The notes under the pieces were generated by a model that ran no database searches, was not told the DNA's origin, and worked only from the letters and a program-made list of their open reading frames with translations. Both the position numbers and the translations under genes were made by a program. Positions 12,074 to 27,370 of a stretch of DNA of 64,000 bases are shown here, one piece after another. The first letter of the stretch is position 1. Each line of letters starts with the position of its first letter. The stretch is from Amphibalanus amphitrite (lineage: Eukaryota; Arthropoda; Thecostraca; Balanomorpha; Balanidae), in NCBI RefSeq assembly GCF_019059575.1, contig NW_024881969.1, forward strand, positions 434,001 to 498,000, given 5' to 3'.

Positions 12074-13494
12074 ACGGGACGTCTGACCCTATAGTCCGAC
12101 CATCAGAGGTGAAATAAAGTGCCGTCACGGCGACGCACGGCGGTGGAAAATCGAACAAGCCAGCGATCCTCGATGGTGGAAAAAATGCCGCCACCGATGC
12201 TCTGCCTGGTTAACCCGATGCGACTTTCTGATGTCTAAGGAAAACAACTAAAATTAAAAAAGGAATGTTTTTATCAAAACTAATACTTTTTATCTCTTTT
12301 TTTCCTGAATTTCACCAGAATTATGAAGACTTTTAAAACCCTAGAGAAATATTCAGGTGTTTAGCAGATTTCTTGGAAATTCCCTATATCCACTGACTTT
12401 TCGCCGGAAGTTCTGGTTGGTGGAAGATGGTGGAAGACGAAAATAAAGCAAACTGCTGCGTTAAATGCGTCAATACTGCCACCAAATATAGATGGGATTT
12501 TTTAGATCTCGATGACCTCTTTTACTTTGTTCATAACTCATTATTTCTTTAGTTTGAGGCCTTATTGAAAAAAGCTAGTGATGAAATGCTGCCGACGGCC
12601 AGCGACGGCGCGCCGACGATGGTGGAAGAGCAATACTGAAAAGACTAGGAAATTCTGACATTCGATAATTTCCTCAAAATCTTTGTTTATACCACACCAT
12701 TCTAAAGTATTAAATTTGTATGTATTTTTATGCTGTTTAATAAAATAACATTTATTTCATGCATAAGCGCTCAACAGTTGAACAGCACTAGGAGCTCCAC
12801 TGGTTTCCGCGTTGTTCAAGGCCGCGTTCGAGGCGCGGAGTGTTATTAGTGAGTTGCGGTGTGGTGGGAAAGGTTGGCGGATAAATTGAAGCGAAGAAGT
12901 GGATAAGTGCAGGTACTCAGTGTTCTACTACTTGCCCTGGATCTGAATTGAAGTCACCATAACTGTGAGTAAACTGATCTGGATATTATTCCCCGTTTAA
13001 AATTTCGGTACCCGTCGCCCGTGCTGCTGTCGTGAAGCCATCAGAAAATTCATTGTGGAGATGTATTCATTGCCAAGTAAAGATTTGTGTATTTTTGAAA
13101 GACGCATCCAACGGTGTTATTTTCATTCGTCTATCTGCTCTCGCTTGCAAGAAAATCGTCAATATCTGTAGGACTATTTTCTTTCCCGATGCGGATGCTT
13201 TCAGCTACTACTTCTCCCCCTGCCAACCGCCTCGGTTGTCATGGTGACCAACCCCTACCGGGGCCGGCCGGCGCCTGAGACGCCGGTAGCCGGCTAAACC
13301 AACAATGCCGGCCGACCCTTCCCCCTGCCCCGGCGGCCCGCTTGGCGCGGCCGTCGCGCGGGCTGTCGCGCTCGGCGTGCGAGGGGACATGGCAGCCGAC
13401 AGCTCACTGCTTCCGGCACTGGGGCGGGCCCCGGACGGGTCTCGCCGTGTAGTAGAGTACTAAGCACCGGACAACGATCACCGACGGGACGACC
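12074..13494. other. no gene recognised; scattered GGTGGAAG repeats
   Basis: Short strings of the type GATGGTGGAAG recur near 12171, 12417 and 12618, and again near 14432, suggesting pieces of one old dispersed repeat. A donor-like ACT|GTGAGTAAAC occurs at about 12964. GC-rich sequence at 13240-13480 runs into the LINE fragment and may be its 5' region. Confidence 0.35.
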
Positions 13495-14010
13495 ACACTG
13501 CTGCATCTGCCAGACGTGCATACGACCTGGCACATCTGATGGCGGTGGCCGTGGGCGACCGACTAAGCAACGACACGCGGGAAGTAGCCGAGACTCTCCG
13601 GCGCAGTCTTCCCGCCCATCTCCTCCGCCGTCATAATCGGTCACGCCCCCTCATCCCAGCAGAAACGGCTTGTGGACCCCGGCCCGCACGGCGGACTCCC
13701 CAGTCCAGTCGGCCGATTGACCCACTCAAATTACTAATCGGCGCCCTAAACATCCAAAGTATCAAGAGCAAAACTTCAAGTCTGAAGTGTGAACTCTATC
13801 GCCTCAGCTACGACGCAATGCTGCTTTCCGACTTCCGAGACCTGGGCTACGCCCGCCTACCCCGAAACGCCTCCTGGTTATTCCTGGCTACTCGCTCAGT
13901 CGTGTGGACAGTCCAGATGGCTGCGGTTATGGCGGTGTCGCCATCATCACTAAAAACACAACGACGCTAAAGATACCTCCTGAAGTGTTTGCGGCTACTT
14001 CGAATGAGAC
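13495..14010 (+). mobile_element. LINE fragment: AP-endonuclease N-terminus
   Basis: The plus strand encodes IGALNIQSIKSKTSSL near 13738-13786, the usual opening strand of a LINE apurinic-type endonuclease. It continues to LSYDAMLLS near 13803-13830. Further on, in a different frame, it reads LVIPGYSLSRVDSPDG and then CGYGGVAIITKN (to about 13960), matching the family's PGY...R.D...GYGGVAI block. The expected S-E-T-W motif appears only in a third frame, so the copy carries at least one and probably two frameshifts between 13830 and 13880. Homology stops near 14010 and no reverse transcriptase follows, so this is a dead, 3'-truncated copy. The GYGGVAI signature fits I/Jockey-type clades, but the clade is not certain. 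Confidence 0.75.
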
Positions 14011-14504
14011 AAAATGACGTGCCGAGCACCTAACTGACAAGTAGGTCAGTGAACGTTCAGCTTCTTAAGTCACCATCGCCGAGAAACGTTTTTGTCATTA
14101 AATCATTTTTAGATTGGTGATAATGTCGATAAAGCATAATAAGTGGTATATCGTTCAAGTATCGCCATATTATCCAGTAGCGGCAGAACACCTTCAGTTA
14201 AGGGGGGGGGGGGGCACTGACGACTTTTGGTCCCATGCTTTCTATGCAACGTCCATAGGGCTTATGTTAAAATGCCAAAATCAAAGGGGGGCACGGTGCC
14301 CCTGTGCCCTTCCAGTTTCGCCGCCTATGATATTTTCAAATGGACGAAATAGTTTTTTTTTACATTCGCGGTAGTAAGAAACAGCTCACTTTATATTTAC
14401 CTATTATGGTGGGAACTTGGTGGAAATCTAGTGGTGGAAGAAATGCTGTCGGTGGAAGATTCGGCCTTTGTTTCACCTCTGCCGACCATCGCCGGCGGCC
14501 CGAG

Positions 14505-14640
14505 TGCCCGTACAGTATATCTAAAAAGTATGTCCCCTGGATTGGCTCTCCCACAGGAGGCGAATCGGTAACTTGGCTGAATCCCAGTTGCGGCACCCGG
14601 CCGCCAGGGACGCTGCTGCGCGAGCGGCCTTGACCGCTCG
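14505..14640 (+). repeat. dispersed repeat, copy 1 (inverse of 17865-18010)
   Basis: GTACAGTATATCTAAAAAG opens a block that continues with GGCGAATCGGTAACTTGGCT and a GC-rich tail. The reverse complement of 17865-18010 carries the same order: GTACAGTATGTCTAAAAAG, then GTAGTTGGCTGAATCC, then a GC-rich tail. The sharp AT-rich edge suggests a transposon end or SINE-like end, but no target duplication was identified. Confidence 0.6.
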
Positions 14641-15346
14641 CATGTCATTGGCAGTTCGGTCCCTCCCCATCTATACCGAGGTGGGGAGGGGAGAAGAGGG
14701 GAAGAGAGGGGAGGGAGCGGCATCCGCTCGGCACTGGGCGATACCTGGCTGACCCCGCGCTCCCTCGATGACCTTTGTCCTGCCCCCAGGCGAAGACCGA
14801 CTTCCTGGCCTGTAGCGGCCCAGCGGAAAACCGAGCTCGCGGGGCGCGACTCCATTGGCCCAATCTTATAAATGGAATGCTGTCGTATTCACGGCATTGG
14901 ATAATATTAATATAGTGATACCAGCAGTGGATGTGGTAAAATACAGTCCAAAACAAACGAAAGCACACGATTCGTGCATAATGCGCCCTCCCATTCAAAT
15001 AAGCCCGCCCACTTCGATAGATGGTGTAGTTTCTTAGGGCGTAAAAGATGCAAAACACTACCGATTTTTTTTCAGCTCGGCCACTGGGACCGACAATACA
15101 CAATTGACTGAAATGCATGAAAACCATTTTGCATTTAGGTAATAGCCGTTTTCTGCACCCAAACTTTAGCCAGTGACGCCCTGTCCATTCTAAAGCGTTT
15201 ATAAGATTGGTCCCAGCACCCGATTTTATATGAGGAAGTCGTTTAAAAAGCATCTTATTTCTAACGAATTTATTATTATGGCCACTTTTACAGGACGTCT
15301 ATAGAGCTTTGACTTTTACATTTCTTCCTCGTCCAGGAGCAGCGTT
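14641..15346. other. no gene recognised
   Basis: GC-rich sequence to about 14860 gives way to AT-rich DNA. Open frames are unsupported by splice sites or similarity. Confidence 0.4.
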
Positions 15347-15675
15347 TTAACCCTCACCGGACCTTCAGGTTTTCTGAATACCGAGGGGGCGTTGGGGGTT
15401 GGAAGTGAGGAAACAACCCCCTTCGCCGATTCGCCCCTAATTGAGCTAGAGCCTCACGAAAGAAACGATCGTGCGCGTCGTTACGAAATGCAGCGATTGG
15501 TCTCCGATTTAAGGACCAGGGTCAGCCGATGACTTCGGAGGTTAGGTCAAGTGGCCCAAGGCACAGGTTCGGTTAACTTCGCTAAAAATGATCGCAGATC
15601 CGCGATTTTAGCAGCATCGTGTTTGTCTAGCTCAGGCATGTCGAATGGTATACTTTTTCTTCGGGTGAGATCAAC
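15347..15675 (-). mobile_element. older TTAA-family element, left part (interrupted)
   Basis: TTAA at 15347-15350 is followed by CCCTCACCGG and then a G-run and a later C-run (15379-15425) that form a longer imperfect hairpin. The next segment, CGCCCCTAATTGAGCTAGAG, is the reverse complement of sequence near the right end of the 15676-16554 element (GCTCTAGCTCGATCAGGGGC). This is therefore a related element in the opposite orientation, cut by that insertion. AGGTCA-rich sequence resumes at 16565-16625 and again near 17125. The far end of this copy could not be fixed. Confidence 0.5.
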
Positions 15676-16554
15676 TTAACCCTCGCCCGTATAGGGGGGG
15701 GGGGGTCGAACGGACCCCCTCCCTCGGTTTTTCACGAATAACTCGCGTAAAAAGCGGCTGATCGCGACGAAACTTTCAGTTCCCTCACGTTAATCAATTT
15801 TACACCCACCCTGAAATTGTCATGACCCTGACCTTAATGACCTTTGACCTGTGACCTACTTTTCGAGACCATGTTTGGCCGGAATCGCGTTTCGGCGTAT
15901 GTCGGCTCGCATTAGCGGCGCGTTTGCAGTCTTTTCGTGGTTTTAAGCGTTCAAACATGGGATATGATGTTGCTTCCACGCATTAGGGTGGGTGTCAAGG
16001 TCACCGGAAAGTCAGGTCAGGTCATTGACCTTTGATGACCTCGGTTCACTTTTTCGAGTTTTACATGTTTCTAGGCCAGTTTTAGGAGCTGAATTCGAAT
16101 TTAGCAGCCATATGAACATTTACGAAGTAGTTTTGGTGCCCTCGTAACACGTTGCGAAGCTGTCAGAGGCGGTTGCCACCTACTACGAATACCCTTACTG
16201 GTTGACCTGACCTGACCTGACCCGACCTGGCCTAAATGGATGAAGACATCATCTGTGATCAAAACTAACATGATATTCGTGATCAGCACCCCGAAAACCC
16301 CATAGCAGCCACGCTTTACGACTTCTAACAGGTCCCGATTTTCCCGGCTTTTGGGTCATTGACCTGACCTGGAAGGTCAACCGATGACCTATGAAAATTG
16401 GGTATCATCGGCTTCCTCTCGTCACGGCCAACACGCTCGTTTTTTCCGCGAAGCTCTAGCTCGATCAGGGGCGAAACGGCAAGGGGGGGGGGGTCCAACG
16501 GACCCCCCTTTATACGTTTGCGGCTGGAAAAACACCAATACGGGCGAGAGTTAA
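15676..16554 (+). mobile_element. TTAA piggyBac-like non-autonomous element (879 bp)
   Basis: TTAA lies at both ends (15676-15679 and 16551-16554). The inverted termini read CCCTCGCCCGTAT and, from the right end, CTCTCGCCCGTAT. Just inside each end is a hairpin of the form GGGGGTC-loop-GACCCCC. The right end has extra sequence with a partial second copy of the terminus (TATACG). The left interior carries the family block AAACTTTCAGTTCC...TCAATTTTACACC. Half-sites are dense, including a perfect direct repeat TGACCTTTGACCT (15838-15850), TCAAGGTCA (15995-16003) and a TGACC run at 16200-16230. There is no coding capacity. It is inserted in the older relative that starts at 15347. Confidence 0.85.
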
Positions 16555-17387
16555 GGTGTTAACCTCGGGCCAAGGTCAGGTCACAGCACGTCAGGTCACG
16601 AAGCTGGTCAAAGGAGGTCATATTGCATATCAATCGATTCGGCAGGTCTTTTCATGTCCATTAGTGGCTTTATCGACTCGGTAGCTTTAGTTGATCGGGA
16701 GTTATTGACGAAAAACTGTTACGTGATAAATGACGTCACGCAAGATCAACAAAGCAAAATTGAAGCATCAGACCTTGCAAGGAGCGCATGAAATCACGAT
16801 TCCGTGTGCTTGAGAATTTGAGATAGTTGTATATCATTTCCGGATCAAACTAGCAATTTCCATATTCCACCTGACTTTTAATGGTGAGAGACCGACCTGA
16901 TCTCAGGCGACCCTTCAGAAAATCCGAGATATACATTTATACAAGTTGTGAGACCTCTCGACCATACTATAAGATCCTGTAAGTTTTATCTCCCTATGAA
17001 AGCTCTGCACTGAGGGTGTTGCGAAGTTGGAACATTTTAGGACTGTGCACACAGTCCTAAAATGCTCATTTTAGGACAGTTTTGGACAGTTTCACATAGT
17101 TCATTTTAGGACTGCTCATTTATGACGTCATAGATCAGTGACCTGACTTAACAATGCGGTTGGCGTAAAAAAATCCGTATCAAATCCCGACTAAAAAAAA
17201 TCGACTTATTATCCGGTTAATCAAATCCCGACCATGTTTTTACCTGGCCATTAATGTTCTAGCCTTACAGGCGATTGTTTGAACGCGGAAGATGCTGAAT
17301 CTTGGTTAACCCCATACTTATCGTATGATAAAGAACGTCAGTGTTAGAAAGTTAATTAACAATTTTATTTAGGATAGTTTAATTCAA
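16555..17387. other. probable continuation of the older TTAA-family element, then AT-rich DNA
   Basis: AGGTCA half-sites cluster at 16565-16625, and a CRE-like TGACGTCA lies at 17123-17130 beside TGACCTGAC. TTAA at 17217-17220 is preceded by CCGG, but the expected inverted terminus is not convincing. No gene is seen. Confidence 0.35.
17033..17064. repeat. 15-bp-arm palindrome with flanking half copies
   Basis: CATTTTAGGACTGTG (17033-17047) and its exact reverse complement (17050-17064) flank two bases. Further direct copies of CATTTTAGGAC follow near 17066 and 17101, with partial TTTGGACAG copies between. The block looks like a decayed tandem of one short sequence in both orientations. Confidence 0.8.
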
Positions 17388-17864
17388 GTGGGTATAATCC
17401 GACTTGCCAATTTACTAGGAGGGTTTTGCAGCGCTATCAGTTCGGCATGTAATTATAAATCATTGCTAATTTCGATCCGGATATCGTTATTCAATGCTGG
17501 CCTTTGCGTCCTCAAAAAGTTGTTTATAGTCATGAAGGCTTGCATTGACCCATACTTTCCACTTTTCAGCACCATTATTCGCCGTAGTTGACCAGGTGTT
17601 TTTCTTCAGCTCTCCCCTGAATCCTTGGGCTTAGACCTGGCGTATCACCCGTGCATCGCAAGACGCACCTACCACACACAAGTTCATGATCCCCACGAAC
17701 CCACATCAGCGTCCGTTCGCTTGGTGTGTGACCCCTTGGCCCTTGACCTTTGGCCGCGACAACTGCCAGCTTGCCGGAGCACCCCTCCCTACACGCGCTG
17801 CCCCACCCGCTCCCCTCCCCCCCCCCCCCGGGGTCGTGTCACGAAGGTTCGGGCTTACGCTACT

Positions 17865-18010
17865 ACCGGCCGCTGCGCAGCTGTCACCTAGCGCTTGGGA
17901 ATGTGTGGTCTGGTGCGGATTCAGCCAACTACCGGCTCGCGACACCAGCGCCACGTAGTGGCGACGGTACATTCTTTTTAGACATACTGTACAGGGTGTG
18001 TGAAGAGCCC
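17865..18010 (-). repeat. dispersed repeat, copy 2
   Basis: Read on the minus strand this matches 14505-14640: CTGTACAGTATGTCTAAAAAG at its outer edge, then GTAGTTGGCTGAATCC and a GC-rich tail. The two copies are about 3.4 kb apart in inverted orientation. Confidence 0.6.
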
Positions 18011-18172
18011 GGCCGAGGGTAGTGCAGCCCACTCGGCAGCTGGCTCCGGCCCGATCCGTCCGGAGCGCAGGGAGGAGATAAAGGGGATGGGGCACCGGCA
18101 CGGTCACCCCAGAGGTGAATGAAGGGCATGAGTGGGAGGATCGGGATGTGGTGGTGTCGCCAGAGAGGAGAT

Positions 18173-23563
<5,391 letters not shown>

Positions 23564-23920
23564 CTGGTTGCGTCCGGCGGCGCGTCCCACAGTGACACTC
23601 TGCTGCTCCCGGCGGTCTCTGCGGTCCGTCGCCGCCCCCTTGGGCCGGCCAGAAGCCTGGCCCGTCACCCCATCGTAGAAGCTGTCCAGATAGATTCGGC
23701 GCTCGGGCGCGCTGCCCTTGCGCCGCTGCTGGTGAGCCGGCGTGAAGTCGCACTCGGGGTCCGACTGGACCTCCCGAAACTCCTCGCGGCGTTGTTTCAG
23801 CCGGGCCGGCGCCCGACGGAAGGGGAACCGGCGCCGCGGCTTTGGCGACGAGTTCGGACTGTTCACTGGGCTGGCCACCGGGCTGAGCGACTGCAGCTTC
23901 TGCTTCAGACTGCCGAACAT
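23564..23920 (-). CDS. first coding exon, Ser-Pro/Arg-rich protein, function unknown
   Basis: The ATG at 23918-23920 opens MFGSLKQKLQSLSP and runs 119 codons to a donor CAG|GTAACG at 23564, ending in phase 0. The first 30 residues hold four Ser-Pro pairs, typical of proline-directed kinase sites. RRRFPFRR near residue 29 and a Glu/Arg-rich stretch around residues 40-50 follow, then ERRIYLDSFYDG near residue 73. The composition and lack of signal peptide suggest an intracellular, partly disordered protein. The exon sits in a CpG-dense patch (about 23560-23990), consistent with a promoter-proximal exon. The frame stays open upstream of this ATG to 24046, and TTCTCACGTAG at about 24034 is a possible acceptor, so the exon may start further upstream. 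An alternative donor could precede GTGACG near residue 84. I do not recognise the family, and downstream exons were not found. Confidence 0.55.
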
Positions 23921-26450
23921 GACGGCAATGGTCCGGGTGCTGTCCGCGGTGCACCGCCTACACTGCCATGGCCCACGCACCGGCCGATCGGTCCCACTGT
24001 GCAGAGTCCCACAGCCACTCCAGTCAGTCGAGCTACGTGAGAACAACAGTCACTCTGTCACTGCAATCACCGGGTCACAGGTAAACACAAACTCGCCGCG
24101 TGGGTATGTGTATCGTCGACGTTTCGCCCACCGACACGTAACCCGTCGCGCGTCAAACGAAAACTGGTGCGGCGACTTCAATGCCCGCCCGCAAACACCA
24201 GCCGGCCGGCGCTCAGTGCAGCAGACGGCGGTCGGACGGATTCAGTGCAGACCTAGCGCGGCCGGGCTGGATGGAACATTTTATCAGGTGAGGCCTGTGT
24301 TTAATCAGTTTGTTGGCCCAGCAGATGGCCGGCCCGGTTCCCTGGCCTCCCCAATGTCGGAGAACTGGTGCGACCGGCATATGAGAAGGCCGATACTATC
24401 AAAAGGTTAAGTGCCAGCCCGTAAGTCAAGGTAAACGTTGTTGCATATAAGGTGCATCTTGAATTCTCGGAACAAAAAAAAAATGTGTGGGGTGCAGGTG
24501 CATGGAAACTGCGGAAGGTAGCCATGGCCGTAGGTAGGATATTGTGCGTTTATTAACAAGAAGTAATCAGTTAAAAATAAATTTCCAACCTGTGTGATGC
24601 TTTCCGATGCACAACAAAAAAGGTAATCACGACAGTTACCACCAAGACAAACGTTTCAGTGTAAGTTTCTACTAATTCAGAATGTTATCAGTATTAAGTT
24701 ACGAACGCGTCAGTATAAGTATCTACTCAGCAATGCAAACTACAATGCGGTTCTTTTATCATAACATCTCCTAAATTGTCAGCACTTAGACATTGGAATG
24801 TGATTTAATCATCATATGAATATTCTGAAAAAGGCTAAATTGATTTCATTACCAGTTATAATAACGTTTATAAGACCTAATGCCATAACAGGTGACTGGT
24901 TTCCGAGAAAAACACAACAGAAACTAGACACGGGAAGCAATAAGAAGCCAATCCATTGAATGGATGTTGACGAAAAAGCGACGGCAGAGCCCGATAGGGA
25001 CGGTAGGTAATAGACCTTCACCTCCGACCACCCACCATCGTACACAGACACCGACGCAGGCGGCAGACGACCGTCGTGACCCGTAATCAAAGATCATCGG
25101 CGACCTTGGGTCGTTCACGGCATCGGCCCCGTCCGCACCGGTCGCCTTCTGAGGCGCCATTCGTAATTGAAAGCAACGCCCACCGTCCAATCACAGGAAA
25201 TTAATGACGTCAGGAGACCAAAACCGTTGATTATGCGTAGCTACACGTATTTGTTGGAAGGGCTCGATACGGAAACACGCAGTTTTCTTTGCGTAGGAGG
25301 CAGGGACAAGGTATGTGGGAGGCGCGCGATGCGTGGTTATCTCAGCTGAAGCGGATCCCATAATGGCAGCGGACCGTTCCATGATAACTATACCTATTGG
25401 TATGGTAATTTTGAAACCATATTTGGAGTATACATTGACATTACATCCGACTAGTTGACAAAAACCTGTAGGAATAAGCCCTAAAGAATGTGTTCTCTTT
25501 TCTAATGTAGCCTAACACAAGCTGTGATGAAAACTGAAAAAAGTTTCGAGACCATGAGCACTGAACCGACTGAACCGTGAGCTTTTCGAGAAAAAAAGAC
25601 AGTTAAAAACCGTTACATAATATTTAATGTTCTCCCGCAGCGAAGAAGCAAAGGCAAAGAATTATCCGTCCAAACAGATTATGCGGGTATGGTCCAGTTT
25701 TGTAAGCATCCATGTCCCGCTGCGGATCTGCGGCTGGCAGCCACCTTCAGACGAAGGTATCCTGTTCGTGTCGGACCCTCAGACTCTGTATAAAATGGCC
25801 GGTGGAGCGCCGGGCAACACTGTCCAGACTGCATGCACGTGTGTAGGACGACGGGACGGCCACCGCACGCCATTGCCGCCGGCGCCGCGGCTGAGCAGTG
25901 AGCAGTCCGAACCGAACCGAATGACTTCTAGGAAAAACGGACAGCCCGTGCCGTCCGTAATTAGGTTTAGGCGTTTATCGGCGGAAAAAAGTTAATATAA
26001 CAGAAGCGCGCTGATAATATTGAATGTTGATGACCAATGCATATGTGACATAGGTATATTTTCAATATGAAAGTCTTGGCGCTAGTAGGGCTAATTGCTA
26101 AAAGCGCAACTGTGTTAACTCACTACAAGATTTTTATCTTAAAAATTTGATCTGAATGACGCCAAATAGCTCGATCACTGATCTGCACGTTAACATGACA
26201 AATTAGACCAATTAAATGACGTCTATTGATCGCTATCAAAACTGAGTATGCAGCTCACGCTGGGTGTTCTCTAGCCAATCACTCAGACCGGCTGGTTAGC
26301 CGCTGCCCCCGCCCGGCGGACTACTGATCGGTCACGAGCGAACTACAAAGGTGCCGCTAACTTCAGTCACACAGACACTCGCACGGAGAGGCCATTCATC
26401 CGGCCAATCATTCACTCATTCATACTTCATCTTTGAGGGCCTTACTTCAT
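23921..26450. other. no confident gene; possible promoter-like cluster at 25187-25212
   Basis: On the minus strand a CCAAT-type TGATTGG (25187-25193) and a CRE, TGACGTCA (25205-25212), lie just upstream of an ATG at 25158-25160 that opens MAPQKATGADGADAV. This could be a 5' exon of the gene at 23.9 kb, but no unique donor decides its end. The rest is AT-rich unique DNA. Confidence 0.25.
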
Positions 26451-26584
26451 CCATTCATTCACTCATTCATTCATTCATTCATTCATTCATTCATTCATTC
26501 ATTCATTCATTCATTCATTCATTCATTCATTCATTCATTCATTCATTCATTCATTCATTCATTCATTCATTCGTTCGTTCGTTC
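26451..26584. repeat. ATTC tetranucleotide microsatellite
   Basis: A nearly perfect run of about 33 ATTC/CATT units, ending with three GTTC variants. A short cluster of the same unit lies just upstream at 26407-26425. Confidence 0.97.
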
Positions 26585-26732
26585 AACCTTTTCAAAAGTA
26601 TAAAAATGTCACTTCAGATTTCTGACGTTACAGTAGAATTGACAGCCTGTTATGGGATGCTCTACGAGAGCTTTGGTTTTCCCCATTTAACGCCACATTT
26701 GGCGGCTCTAAACCAGAAAATTCAAAGATTTT

Positions 26733-26765
26733 AATTTACGTCATCAAAAATTGATGACGTAAATT
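26733..26765. repeat. 15-bp-arm palindrome with CRE-like arms
   Basis: AATTTACGTCATCAA (26733-26747) and its exact reverse complement (26751-26765) flank AAA. Each arm holds a TGACGTAA half palindrome, close to the CREB/ATF site. Confidence 0.85.
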
Positions 26766-27076
26766 TTTTCAATGCTATTTGATGTAATGAGTGCACTGAC
26801 AAATTTAGAGCCTCATCGGAAGTGATGCCCTAAATTTTTTTGGGCCATCATTATAATTTCTAACAATTTCTAACACTCTGACGAAACTCCATTTTAAAAT
26901 CGATGGCAGCCTGCCACATGTCAAGTAAATCTTTGAAAACCTCTTTTAGCGCAACAAGATATGGCAGCATTGCCTTCATGCAAAGAACTTCCCTTGACTC
27001 GGCCGCAATTATTTGACTTTCTGCGCAGGCTCCTCTGGATGTTACGAATATACTATCCTTTGAATAAAAAGTTTAA

Positions 27077-27370
27077 ATGACGTCACATGTACCATTGGCG
27101 CGGGAACCGGGGGGGGGGGCAGTGGGGACAGCTTGCCCTCCCCCTAACTCTGGGGCCGTGGGGGCCCCCACAACTTTGAGACGGAAAACCGCACTTTTTT
27201 GCAAATGTTTTCTTTTTTTGTTGAAAAAGCCAAGGATGAAAAATAAGTGGCCTAAAACCGGTGAGAAAACTAGATTTGGGGGTACCCCAGGTTGATCTCT
27301 ATTATGGTGTGCCCCCCCCCCCCCCCCACCAGTCTGAAAGTAGTTCCCGCGCCCCTGTATGTGACGTCAT
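27077..27370. repeat. ~294-bp inverted-repeat element with G-run/C-run arms
   Basis: The left end begins ATGACGTCACATGTAC and continues to GGCGCGGGAACC and a G-run (27109-27119). The right end read inward on the other strand begins ATGACGTCACATAC and continues to GCGCGGGAACTAC and the complement of a long C-run (27312-27328). The ends therefore form an imperfect terminal inverted repeat with a perfect CRE (TGACGTCA) at each tip. No coding capacity is seen. It may be a small foldback element or MITE. A few dozen bases further right, GACGCGGGTTAA (to 27449) looks like an isolated terminus of the TTAA family. Confidence 0.55.
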
